Assembly: GCA_009785395.1 (NCBI GenBank)
Contig: WQWK01000174.1
Span: 1 to 5,003, forward strand
Length of the DNA: 5,003 nucleotides
Origin: Conexibacteraceae bacterium
GTDB taxonomy: Bacteria > Actinomycetota > Thermoleophilia > Solirubrobacterales > Solirubrobacteraceae
Direction of reading: 5' to 3'
Shown: piece by piece, positions 1-5,003 of the stretch
Numbering within the stretch: position 1 is the first letter of the stretch
Layout: the number at the start of each line of letters is the position of its first letter
Made by a program: the position numbers and the translations under genes
Notes under the pieces: generated by a model
Told to the model about the DNA's origin: nothing
What the model saw: the letters and a program-made list of their open reading frames with translations, nothing else
Databases searched by the model: none

Positions 1-437
1 GCGCCCGCCTGGGTCGCGATCTTGCCCGCGACCTCGGACATCGGAGCGAGCAGCGGCAGGCGGCCGTTGCGGTCCTCGACGGTCTCATAGGCGATGCAGG
101 TTGCGCCCGTCTTGGCGAGCGCGTGCGTCAGCTCGACGTCGGCCGCGAGGTGCAGATACGTGAACAGCAGGTGGTGCGGGTCGAGCATCGCGACCTCGGC
201 CGGCTGCGGCTCCTTGACCTTGACGATCATCTCGGCCTCGCCGAACACGGCCGCCGCGTCCGGCAGGATCGATGCGCCCTGCTTGACATAGTCCTCGTCG
301 GAGATCGCCGAGCCGAGGCCGGCGCCCTTCTGGATGAAGACCTCGTGTCCCGCGTCAGCCAGCTCGCGAACGCCGGCCGGCGTCAGCGCCACTCGGTACT
401 CGTCGACCTTTATCTCGCTCGGAACTCCAACTTTCAT
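1..437 (-). CDS. ald: Alanine dehydrogenase, N-terminal part (runs off left edge)
   Basis: Cytoplasmic NAD-dependent alanine dehydrogenase, which interconverts L-alanine with pyruvate, ammonium and NADH. About 145 of the usual ~370 residues are visible; the NAD-binding Rossmann domain lies beyond the edge. The protein begins MKVGVPSEIK and carries the family's substrate-domain signatures: Arg15 in EYRVALTPAG, Lys75 in IVKVKEP, His96 in TYLHLAA, then AYETV and LPLLAPMSEVAGK near the edge. Arg15, Lys75 and His96 fall at the same numbers as the substrate-binding and catalytic residues known from mycobacterial Ald, so the ATG at 435-437 is the right start. A GGAGGG ribosome binding site lies 7 bases upstream. 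The gene is divergent from an Lrp/AsnC regulator, the arrangement known for ald and aldR, which suggests control by alanine or other amino acids. The visible part is intact. The homologous PntA-alpha/saccharopine dehydrogenase families are less likely given the residue matches. Confidence 0.96.
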   Translation of the reverse strand, partial: MKVGVPSEIKVDEYRVALTPAGVRELADAGHEVFIQKGAGLGSAISDEDYVKQGASILPDAAAVFGEAEMIVKVKEPQPAEVAMLDPHHLLFTYLHLAADVELTHALAKTGATCIAYETVEDRNGRLPLLAPMSEVAGKIATQAG

Positions 438-444
438 GCTCCAG

Positions 445-450
445 CCCTCC
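445..450 (-). promoter_or_regulatory. Ribosome binding site of ald
   Basis: GGAGGG on the minus strand, 7 bases before the ald ATG. It is a strong Shine-Dalgarno match and fixes the start. The divergent regulator at 519 has no comparable site. Confidence 0.8.
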
Positions 451-460
451 GCCGTAGTAG

Positions 461-509
461 TTTCTGGGAAAATGATCGGCGTCCTCAGAGGATCAGCCAA
501 GAATTTTCC
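461..509. promoter_or_regulatory. Inverted repeats in the ald/regulator gap, candidate Lrp-type operator
   Basis: This A/T-richer patch in a G/C-rich window holds two overlapping symmetries. TTTCTGGGAAA at 461-471 is a short palindrome (TTTC, 3-base spacer, GAAA). GGAAAAT at 467-473 is repeated inverted as ATTTTCC at 503-509, with centres 36 bases apart, a little over three helical turns. Lrp/AsnC proteins are known to bind several A/T-rich, imperfectly palindromic sites in phase and to wrap DNA between them. The patch overlaps the predicted ald promoter and lies just before the regulator's start codon, so it could serve both genes. The role is inferred. Confidence 0.45.
472..500 (-). promoter_or_regulatory. 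Candidate promoter of ald
   Basis: On the minus strand TTGGCT (500 to 495) and GATCAT (477 to 472) are separated by 17 bases. Each matches four of six positions of the sigma70-type -35 (TTGACA) and -10 (TATAAT) consensus. Transcription would start near 465, giving a leader of roughly 28 bases that carries the GGAGGG site. The match is moderate, so this is a prediction from spacing and position only. Confidence 0.3.
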
Positions 510-518
510 GAGCACTCT

Positions 519-971
519 GTGGATTCCACATCGCTAGACGACACAGACTTCCGAATCCTCAATGCCCTTGTCGCTAACGGAAGGATCTCGTTTGCGGATC
601 TCGGCAAGGAGGTCGGGCTGAGCCCACACGGCGCCGCTGACCGCGTGCGCCGGCTGGAGCGCGCCGGCGTCATCTCCGGCTTCACGGTGCTGGTCAATCT
701 GGCCAACGTCGGAAGATCGCTGGACGCGTTCATCGACGTCGCGCTGCTGCCGAACACGGCCTCCGAGAGGTTCGAGAACGGTGTGCTCGCGATCCCCGCG
801 GTTCAGGAGATCACCTTCGTCACCGGACGCTTCGACTACCACGTGCGCGTCGCCTGCCGCAGTGCTGACGACCTCGATCACACCGTGCGCGCGATCCGCG
901 CCCAGGGGGTCGCGCGCACGGAGACGCGCATCATCCTGCGCTCGGCGCGGGGTCTCGGAACGATCGCCTGA
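519..971 (+). CDS. Lrp/AsnC-family transcriptional regulator (AldR-like by position)
   Basis: A DNA-binding regulator of 150 residues, the usual length for the family. Residues ~6-65 form the AsnC-type winged helix-turn-helix: LDDTDFRILNALVANGR, then the recognition region LGKEVGLSPHGAADRVRRLE and the wing GVISGF. Residues ~68-142 form the RAM ligand-binding/oligomerisation domain, with the typical VTGRFDYHVRV strand-turn at 101-111. The GTG at 519 is the only reasonable start: the reading frame stays open further upstream, but that stretch overlaps ald antisense and offers no other ATG or GTG close to the domain. No clear Shine-Dalgarno sequence precedes it, so translation may be weak or leaderless. 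It is divergent from ald across 81 bases. In mycobacteria the Lrp-type AldR gene sits the same way and controls ald in response to amino acids. The same job here is inferred from family and position. Family assignment is firm; the specific target is less so. Confidence 0.93.
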   Translation: MDSTSLDDTDFRILNALVANGRISFADLGKEVGLSPHGAADRVRRLERAGVISGFTVLVNLANVGRSLDAFIDVALLPNTASERFENGVLAIPAVQEITFVTGRFDYHVRVACRSADDLDHTVRAIRAQGVARTETRIILRSARGLGTIA

Positions 972-1029
972 GTGCCAGGGGCGCGTTGGTGCTCTTCGAA
1001 GAAATCGGGCCACCACCGCGGTTGCGAAA

Positions 1030-1076
1030 GTGACGGGAAGGAAACCCACCCCCAGGGTGGGTTTCCTTCCCGTCAC
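1030..1076. terminator. Perfect 22-bp hairpin, probable two-way terminator
   Basis: Bases 1030-1051 are the exact reverse complement of 1055-1076, leaving a 3-base loop (CCA). The stem begins GTGACGGGAAGG and contains AAACCCACCC next to the loop, mirrored by GGGTGGGTTT. It lies 58 bases after the stop of the Lrp-type gene and 27 bases before the stop of the convergent small gene, so it can end transcripts from both sides. The AAA/TTT tracts sit inside the stem and no long U tract follows it. Termination is therefore inferred from shape and position, and a different role, such as a dispersed palindromic repeat unit, is possible. Confidence 0.75.
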
Positions 1077-1103
1077 CCGCGGACGCCGGCTCGTGGCGGC
1101 CGA

Positions 1104-1310
1104 TCACGCGCTCCGGATCTTGGCAACGGCCGTCTTCGGAAACCGAGCCACCTCGATGAAGCTGTGCGGTCGGACTGCGGCAAGGAATGAGAAGACGTAG
1201 TCGCCATTCTCCCGCGAGTACCCATGCGCCCAGACCCTCACCACATCGCCCGACGTGAGCGTCACGCACCAGTCCTCCAACGGCTCGGTGAGTGTGATCC
1301 TCTCGCTCAT
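1104..1310 (-). CDS. Small hypothetical protein, 68 residues
   Basis: I do not recognise this protein. It starts MSERITLTEPLEDW and ends EVARFPKTAVAKIRSA. It has no signal peptide, no convincing membrane segment and a single cysteine. The pattern of short alternating hydrophobic stretches (WCVTLTSGDVVRVWAHGY, DYVFSFL, FIEVARF) separated by Gly/Asp/Asn turns suggests a small all-beta fold, which is inference. An in-frame ATG five codons upstream (1323-1325) is an alternative start giving 73 residues; an in-frame TAG closes the frame just beyond it. Neither start has a good Shine-Dalgarno sequence. Support for a real gene comes from its fit between two other genes, ending just before the shared hairpin, protein-like composition, and no competing gene on either strand. 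It lies 79 bases after the PucR-type gene on the same strand, so it may be co-transcribed with it or have its own promoter. Confidence 0.6.
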   Translation of the reverse strand: MSERITLTEPLEDWCVTLTSGDVVRVWAHGYSRENGDYVFSFLAAVRPHSFIEVARFPKTAVAKIRSA

Positions 1311-1389
1311 CGCCGTTGGGACCATAGCGGTGGCCTAGCGTCCCATCCACGCTGTAGCCGACTGCCCTTGCCCCGGCGGACAGCTTCGC

Positions 1390-2988
1390 CTACGCGACCA
1401 GCTCGCGGCCGCGCAGCGCCAGCCAGAACTCGATCCGGTCCCGGGCCGACGACAGATCGCGCCCGGTCAGCTCCTCGACCCGCTTGATCCGGTAACGCAG
1501 GGTGTGCCGGTGGCAGAAGAGCCGCTTTGCGGCGCGCTCCCACTGGCCGTTCGCCTCGATGAAGGCCTCGAGCGAGCGCATCAGCTCACCGCCGTAGTAC
1601 CCCTCGCTCTGCTCGATCGGCCCCAGGATCGAGTCGCAGAAGAGCTTCAGCGCCTCGTCGTCCTGAAGCGAGAGCAGCAGCTGGAAGGAGCCGAGGTCAC
1701 GGTAGGTCGCGATGCGGGCGCCGGCGCCGAGGCCGAGCGCGAGTGCCTCCAGAGTGCAGCGTGCCTCGTGGTAGCTGCGCCGCGCGTCGCCGCCGGCGAC
1801 CGCGCGGCCGACGCCGACACGCACGTCCTCGCCGGGAAGCTCGCTGGTCACGCGCTGCGCAACGCGCTGCGCAAGCGCGAACAGCTCCTCCTCCTCCATC
1901 CCCGGGATCAGCGCCATCACCTGGCCGTTGGTTGCGACCAGTGCCGGCGTCGCCTCCGCCCGCAGCGCCGCGGCAAGTGCCGCCTCCGCCGCCTGGGCCT
2001 TGGCGAGATGTCCGTTCCCGGCGCCCTCAGGCGGCTTCGGCAACGCCAGCGCGCTGACCGTGCCGGCGAGGCCGAACGGCTCGAGCCGGCGCTGCAGGTC
2101 GGCACCGCTGAGCTCGCCGGCCAGCAGGCCGGCGAGCACGTCGCCCGCAAGCCTGCGTTCGGTGTCGCCGGCGACCCGCTCGCGCAACAGCTCGAGCGCC
2201 ACGATCGTGACCGCCTGGCGCAGCGCCAACCGGTCGAAGTCGGAGAGCGGCGCGTCGTCCTTGACGGCTACCAGCCATGCCTCGGGAGTCGAGGCCCCGT
2301 CGCCGATGCCCGCCTCGGCCGCCACCGGGATCGCGAGCGCGCGGCTCGGGTCATCGAGCGCCGGCATGAACTGCACATACTCGCGGCGCGCGATGTGGTC
2401 CTGCACCGCATCGCCCACGCAGCTGCGCTCCGCTTCGCCGAGCCGGCGGCGGAAGCCGTGCTGCACGAGCAGCTCGCCACGGCCGTCGTAGACATACACG
2501 CTGGCGCCGATCAGCGCCGCGAGGGTAGCGGCGAGCGCCTCCAGTCCGCGCTCGGAGAGCACGACCCGCTCGAGGCGCTCCTGGGCCGAAAGCGCACGCC
2601 GCAGAACCGCGTACTGCTCGTTGACGAGCTTGCTGAAGGCTGCCTCCGTGATCGCGATGAACGGCACCTCATAGGGCACCTGGAAGACGGGAAACTCCAG
2701 CTTGCAGGCCGCCTGAACCAGCGCCTCGGGCACCTGCTCGTGCCCGAAGCCGATGCCGAACCCGAGCCCGGCCAGCTGATGGTCCGCGAGCAGGGCCACG
2801 AAGTCACGCTGACGCCGCGGCGTGTCAAGCTGCATTCCGGTGGTGAGGAGCACCTCACCACCGGACAGCCACGGCGTCGGGTCGAGCAGCTCGGACATGT
2901 GGACCCAGCGGATCGGCAGGTCCAGTCCGCTCTCCCCCGCCAGCAGGCGAGTGTCGGTGTCCGCGATCAGCTCTTTGAGTGTCAGCAC
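1390..2988 (-). CDS. PucR/CdaR-family transcriptional regulator
   Basis: A 532-residue regulator with the full PucR layout. Residues ~2-125 are the PucR N-terminal domain, with the signature LLAGESGLDLPIRWVHMSELLDPTPWL at 15-41 and EVLLTTG at 45-51. Residues ~143-270 are a GAF-like sensor region (VYVYDGRGELLVQHG). Residues ~280-420 are the divergent GGDEF-like CdaR region (VRVGVGRAVAGG, SYHEARCTLEAL). Residues ~470-526 are the C-terminal helix-turn-helix (LEAFIEANGQWERAAKRL, HRHTLRYRIKRVEELTG). The start is GTG at 2986-2988, which matches the MLTLKEL opening usual for the family; the Shine-Dalgarno sequence is weak. The family often activates purine, amine or GABA catabolic genes in response to the pathway substrate. 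The gene follows the aminotransferase by 26 bases on the same strand, so it is probably in the same operon and regulates it, perhaps also itself. An unusual four-residue tandem duplication (AQRVAQRV) lies at 373-380. It is a homologue of the family, not necessarily of purine control. Confidence 0.95.
   Translation of the reverse strand: MLTLKELIADTDTRLLAGESGLDLPIRWVHMSELLDPTPWLSGGEVLLTTGMQLDTPRRQRDFVALLADHQLAGLGFGIGFGHEQVPEALVQAACKLEFPVFQVPYEVPFIAITEAAFSKLVNEQYAVLRRALSAQERLERVVLSERGLEALAATLAALIGASVYVYDGRGELLVQHGFRRRLGEAERSCVGDAVQDHIARREYVQFMPALDDPSRALAIPVAAEAGIGDGASTPEAWLVAVKDDAPLSDFDRLALRQAVTIVALELLRERVAGDTERRLAGDVLAGLLAGELSGADLQRRLEPFGLAGTVSALALPKPPEGAGNGHLAKAQAAEAALAAALRAEATPALVATNGQVMALIPGMEEEELFALAQRVAQRVTSELPGEDVRVGVGRAVAGGDARRSYHEARCTLEALALGLGAGARIATYRDLGSFQLLLSLQDDEALKLFCDSILGPIEQSEGYYGGELMRSLEAFIEANGQWERAAKRLFCHRHTLRYRIKRVEELTGRDLSSARDRIEFWLALRGRELVA
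1850..1873 (-). repeat. 12-bp tandem duplication inside the PucR-type gene
   Basis: ACGCGCTGCGCA occurs twice head to tail (1850-1861 and 1862-1873). The copies are identical at the base level and in frame, giving AQRVAQRV within the GGDEF-like region. The reading frame is kept. Identical codons in both units suggest a recent slippage duplication, though a short G/C-rich helix repeat by chance is also possible. Confidence 0.7.
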
Positions 2989-3014
2989 CTGTCGGTCCGG
3001 CCCGTGACGGCGCC

Positions 3015-4421
3015 TCAGGCGGAGTGGACGTGCATGCGCCGGCCGGCCTCTTCCAGCACCGGACGCAGGACCGCCTCGATCTCCGCGAACTGCTCCGGCC
3101 CGGCGATCAGCGGCGGCGCCAGCTGGATCACCGGGTCGCCACGATCGTCCGCGCGGCAGATCAGGCCGCGGGCGAACAGCTCTCCGGAGAGGTAGCCGCG
3201 CAGCAGCGTCTCGGACTCCTCCTCGTTGAAGGACTCCTTCGTGTCCTTGTCCTTGACGAGCTCGAGCGCGTAGAAGTAGCCCATGCCGCGCACGTCACCG
3301 ACGATCGGCAGGTCGCTGAGCGACTGCAGCATCGCCAGGAACGCGCCCTCGTTGGCACGCACGTTGCCGATGATGTCCTCGTCCTCCATCGCCTCGATGC
3401 TGGCGAGGGCGACCGCGGCGACGACCGGATGCCCGCCCCAGGTGGAGCCGTGCAGGAAGCTGCGGTCGCCGTGCATGAACGGCTCCGCGATGCGGTCGGA
3501 CACGATCGTGGCGCCCATCGGCGCGTAGGCGTTGGTCAGACCCTTGGCCGTCGTGATGATGTCCGGCTGGTAGCCGATCCGCTGCGAGCCGAACCAGTCA
3601 CCGAGCCGGCCCCACGAACAGATCACCTCGTCCGAGATCAAGAGCACGTTGTACTCGTCACAGATCTCGCGGACTCGGTCGAAGTAGCCGTCCGGCGGCA
3701 GCAGGCAGCCGCCCGCGTTCTGCACCGGCTCGAGGATCACGGCGCTGACCGTGTCCGGGCCCTCGAACTCGATCCTGGCTGCAATCGCCTCGGCGAGCTC
3801 GCTGGGGTCGTGGCCCTCGGGCAGCCGGTACAGGTTCGTGTTGGGAACGTGGCTGGCGCCGGACGCCATCGGCTCGAACGGGGTCCGGTAGTCCGGCACG
3901 CCGGTCGCCGACAGCGCGCCCATGGTGGTGCCGTGGTAGGAGACCTCGCGGGCGATGACCTTGAACTTGTTGGGGTTGCCGGTGAGCTTGTGGTACTGGC
4001 GCGCGAGCTTCAGCGCCGTCTCGACCGCCTCACTGCCGCTGTTGACGAAGAACACACGGTTGAGATCGCCCGGGGCGAGGTCGGCGACACGCGCGGCGAG
4101 CTCGATCGTGCTGGGATGGGCATACGACCAGCTCGAGAAGTAGCCAAGCTCCTTGGCCTGCTCGGCGCCGGCCTGAACCAGATCCGCGCGACCGTGGCCG
4201 ATGTTGCTGCAGAACAGCGAGGCGAGCCCGTCGAGATAGCGCTTGCCGTGCTCGTCATAGACGTAACAGCCCTCGCCCCGCACGATGATCGGGATCTCTT
4301 GCGTATCGCTGTACTCACCCATGCGGGTGAAGTGCATCCACAGGTGCCGGCGCGCTTGCTCCTGGAGCGTCGCGCCGGCGCTCAGTTTGCTGCCGGACTC
4401 CGTGCTGGTGGTCATCGCCAT
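3015..4421 (-). CDS. Class III PLP-dependent omega-aminotransferase
   Basis: A cytoplasmic aminotransferase of 468 residues, full length for the omega-amino acid/amine:pyruvate group. It moves an amino group from an amine, beta-alanine, GABA or a similar donor to a keto acid, usually pyruvate. Visible fold-type I features are FVNSGSEAVETALKLAR (125-141, cofactor phosphate loop), SYHG (161-164, ring stacking), AVILEPVQNAGG (227-238), LLISDEV (260-266, Asp264 to the pyridine nitrogen), TTAKGLTNAYAPMGA (290-304, catalytic Lys293) and HGSTWGGHP (324-332). Two further in-frame ATGs exist, at 4472 and 4415. I chose 4421 because AGGAG lies 5 bases before it, and because starting at 4472 would put the upstream tandem repeat inside the coding region. 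The PucR-type gene follows by 26 bases, and a transporter gene lies 147 bases upstream. No aldehyde dehydrogenase, the usual next enzyme of amine breakdown, is in view. Family is firm; the substrate is unknown, and automated names such as aspartate aminotransferase family would be misleading. Confidence 0.94.
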   Translation of the reverse strand: MAMTTSTESGSKLSAGATLQEQARRHLWMHFTRMGEYSDTQEIPIIVRGEGCYVYDEHGKRYLDGLASLFCSNIGHGRADLVQAGAEQAKELGYFSSWSYAHPSTIELAARVADLAPGDLNRVFFVNSGSEAVETALKLARQYHKLTGNPNKFKVIAREVSYHGTTMGALSATGVPDYRTPFEPMASGASHVPNTNLYRLPEGHDPSELAEAIAARIEFEGPDTVSAVILEPVQNAGGCLLPPDGYFDRVREICDEYNVLLISDEVICSWGRLGDWFGSQRIGYQPDIITTAKGLTNAYAPMGATIVSDRIAEPFMHGDRSFLHGSTWGGHPVVAAVALASIEAMEDEDIIGNVRANEGAFLAMLQSLSDLPIVGDVRGMGYFYALELVKDKDTKESFNEEESETLLRGYLSGELFARGLICRADDRGDPVIQLAPPLIAGPEQFAEIEAVLRPVLEEAGRRMHVHSA

Positions 4422-4424
4422 CCA

Positions 4425-4431
4425 CTCTCCT
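4425..4431 (-). promoter_or_regulatory. Ribosome binding site deciding the aminotransferase start
   Basis: AGGAGAG on the minus strand, with AGGAG ending 5 bases before the ATG at 4419-4421 and 11 bases before the ATG at 4413-4415. It favours 4421 over the longest open frame (4472), which has no such site. Confidence 0.7.
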
Positions 4432-4460
4432 AGTTCGACTTCGTCCCAGTTCGACTTCGT
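4432..4460 (-). repeat. 13-bp tandem direct repeat in the aminotransferase leader
   Basis: ACGAAGTCGAACT (minus strand) occurs twice without mismatch, at 4448-4460 and 4432-4444, separated by three bases (period 16). The second copy ends next to the AGGAG ribosome binding site. The 16-base period is not a multiple of three, so the repeat does not give a repeated peptide in the longer open frame; that argues for a non-coding leader. Position suggests an operator, possibly for the PucR-type protein of the same operon, or a leader RNA element. The function is inferred. Confidence 0.7.
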
Positions 4461-4470
4461 GCGGCTTGCC

Positions 4471-4488
4471 ACAACCGCGCCGGTTTGT
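4471..4488. promoter_or_regulatory. Inverted repeat upstream of the aminotransferase, candidate operator
   Basis: AACCGGCGCGGTT (4473-4485) is a perfect inverted repeat of 5-bp arms around GCG. It is extended on both sides by ACA/TGT once a one-base bulge is allowed. It lies about 50 bases before the chosen aminotransferase start, a typical place for a promoter or operator. No -35/-10 pair of good quality could be seen next to it. It could equally fold as a small hairpin in a transcript reading through from the transporter gene. Confidence 0.4.
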
Positions 4489-4568
4489 CTGAGGGTAGCT
4501 CCATCCCGGCGGGCCGTACATCGCCACCTGGACGAGTTGTGCGGTCCGTCCTTGTACAGAGCGGCAGG

Positions 4569-5003
4569 TTAAGCCGGGGCGACCGCGCCGACAGCGCGCG
4601 CGGGCGCCGGCGTGAACCAGGCGGCGACGACCACAAACACGAACGCGAGCGCCTGCAGGGCGATGCCGAACGTGGTCGAGGGGAACGGGTCGCCGAACAC
4701 GACCACCCCGCCGATGATCCCCGAGACGTTTGCGGCGGTGCTGGTGACGGCGATCACGGGCACGGGCAGGCCGTCCTGTAGCCCCTTGGCCGAGGCGAAG
4801 AAGGCGACGATCGACGCGGCGACGGTGATCAGCAGCCAGGGCGAGACGAGACCGAGCAGGCCGTGGGCGCCGATGATGCCCGTCAGCGCCTTGATCGCGA
4901 CGTCGGAGACTCCGAACAGCAGCCCGGCGGCGGCGCCGAGCATGACGCCATGATGCTCTCGGGACCAGCCGATCCGCGGGCCCAGGATCAGCAACGTGGC
5001 AAC
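4569..5003 (-). CDS. DMT/EamA-type membrane transporter, C-terminal part (runs off right edge)
   Basis: The last 144 residues of an inner-membrane protein. The frame is open to the edge, so the true start lies outside and internal TTG or ATG codons are not starts. The visible part holds the end of one hydrophobic segment (VATLLILGP), a charged loop (RIGWSREHHG), then four membrane helices at about 19-40, 50-71, 79-103 and 108-131, and a short Pro/Ala tail. Features typical of drug/metabolite transporter repeats are GAAAGLLFGVSDVAIKAL, PVPVIAVTSTAANVSGIIGG followed by FGDP, and a final helix rich in Ala and Val. DMT proteins usually have ten helices in two repeats, so this is the second repeat. 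The family moves amino acids, metabolites or cations; the substrate cannot be inferred. It is on the same strand as the aminotransferase, 147 bases upstream of it, so a link is possible, but the repeat-rich gap suggests a separate promoter for the downstream genes. NIPA-like magnesium transporters are a related alternative. Confidence 0.85.
   Translation of the reverse strand, partial: VATLLILGPRIGWSREHHGVMLGAAAGLLFGVSDVAIKALTGIIGAHGLLGLVSPWLLITVAASIVAFFASAKGLQDGLPVPVIAVTSTAANVSGIIGGVVVFGDPFPSTTFGIALQALAFVFVVVAAWFTPAPARAVGAVAPA

Noticed and set aside
123..518. Upstream extension of the Lrp-type gene from an ATG at 123
   Set aside because: The first 132 codons are antisense to ald and the gap and have shadow-like composition. 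The conserved Lrp/AsnC domain begins only after the GTG at 519, which gives the family's normal length.
534..1076. Open frame of 180 codons on the minus strand, beginning in the hairpin
   Set aside because: It is antisense to the Lrp-type gene and its composition is that of a shadow (Arg, Asp, Gly, His rich). Its first residues come from the palindrome, and the plus-strand frame gives nearly the same peptide from the other side.
1322..1348. Possible hairpin (AGCGT ... ACGCT) after the PucR-type gene
   Set aside because: Only a 5-bp stem with a 7-base loop and no T tract, too weak to call a terminator. Read-through into the small gene cannot be excluded.
1504..3195. Open frame of 563 codons on the plus strand
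   Set aside because: It is antisense to the PucR-type gene and runs into the 3' end of the aminotransferase gene. Its translation is a low-complexity Arg/Leu/Ala/Glu/His mix with no domain signature. Long antisense frames are expected in G/C-rich genes.
2979..4433. Open frame of 484 codons on the plus strand
   Set aside because: It mirrors the aminotransferase gene almost exactly, with repeated RLxDR/VRD-like content and no recognisable fold. The opposite strand carries all class III aminotransferase motifs.
4485..4568. Small frames in the gap between the transporter and aminotransferase genes
   Set aside because: Overlapping frames on both strands are short and Arg/Pro/Gly rich, and no ribosome binding site or family signature was seen. 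TGTAC elements at 4516 and 4553 were noted, but they do not form a convincing site.

Overview
The window is about two-thirds G+C, with codon third positions strongly biased to G/C, and it uses GTG starts. Together with the gene families present, this suggests an actinobacterium. A deep-branching Thermoleophilia/Solirubrobacterales-like lineage is my guess, but no marker gene here settles it. No rRNA, tRNA, CRISPR array, insertion sequence or phage gene was seen. Genes are closely packed and no gene-free stretch exceeds 150 bases.

Left part (1-1103): the N-terminal third of alanine dehydrogenase (ald) reads leftward off the window edge. An Lrp/AsnC-family regulator is transcribed away from it across an 81-base gap that holds inverted repeats. 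This is the arrangement known for ald and its regulator AldR in mycobacteria. The regulator runs toward a small leftward gene for a 68-residue protein of unknown function. A perfect 22-bp stem with a 3-nt loop lies between the two stop codons and looks like a shared two-way terminator.

Right part (1390-5003, all leftward): in transcription order these are the C-terminal half of a DMT/EamA-type membrane transporter (cut by the right edge), a 147-base gap with an inverted repeat and a tandem direct repeat, a class III PLP-dependent omega-aminotransferase, and, 26 bases later, a PucR/CdaR-type regulator. The small gene follows 79 bases after that.

Taken together, the window reads as a nitrogen and carbon catabolism neighbourhood. 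The aminotransferase probably moves an amino group from an amine or omega-amino acid onto pyruvate, giving L-alanine. Alanine dehydrogenase would return that alanine to pyruvate, ammonium and NADH. Two dedicated regulators (Lrp-type and PucR-type) would set expression, and the transporter may move a substrate or product. The substrate cannot be read from sequence alone. I see no convincingly new kind of system here; the parts most worth a second look are the regulatory repeats, the long perfect hairpin and the unrecognised small protein.
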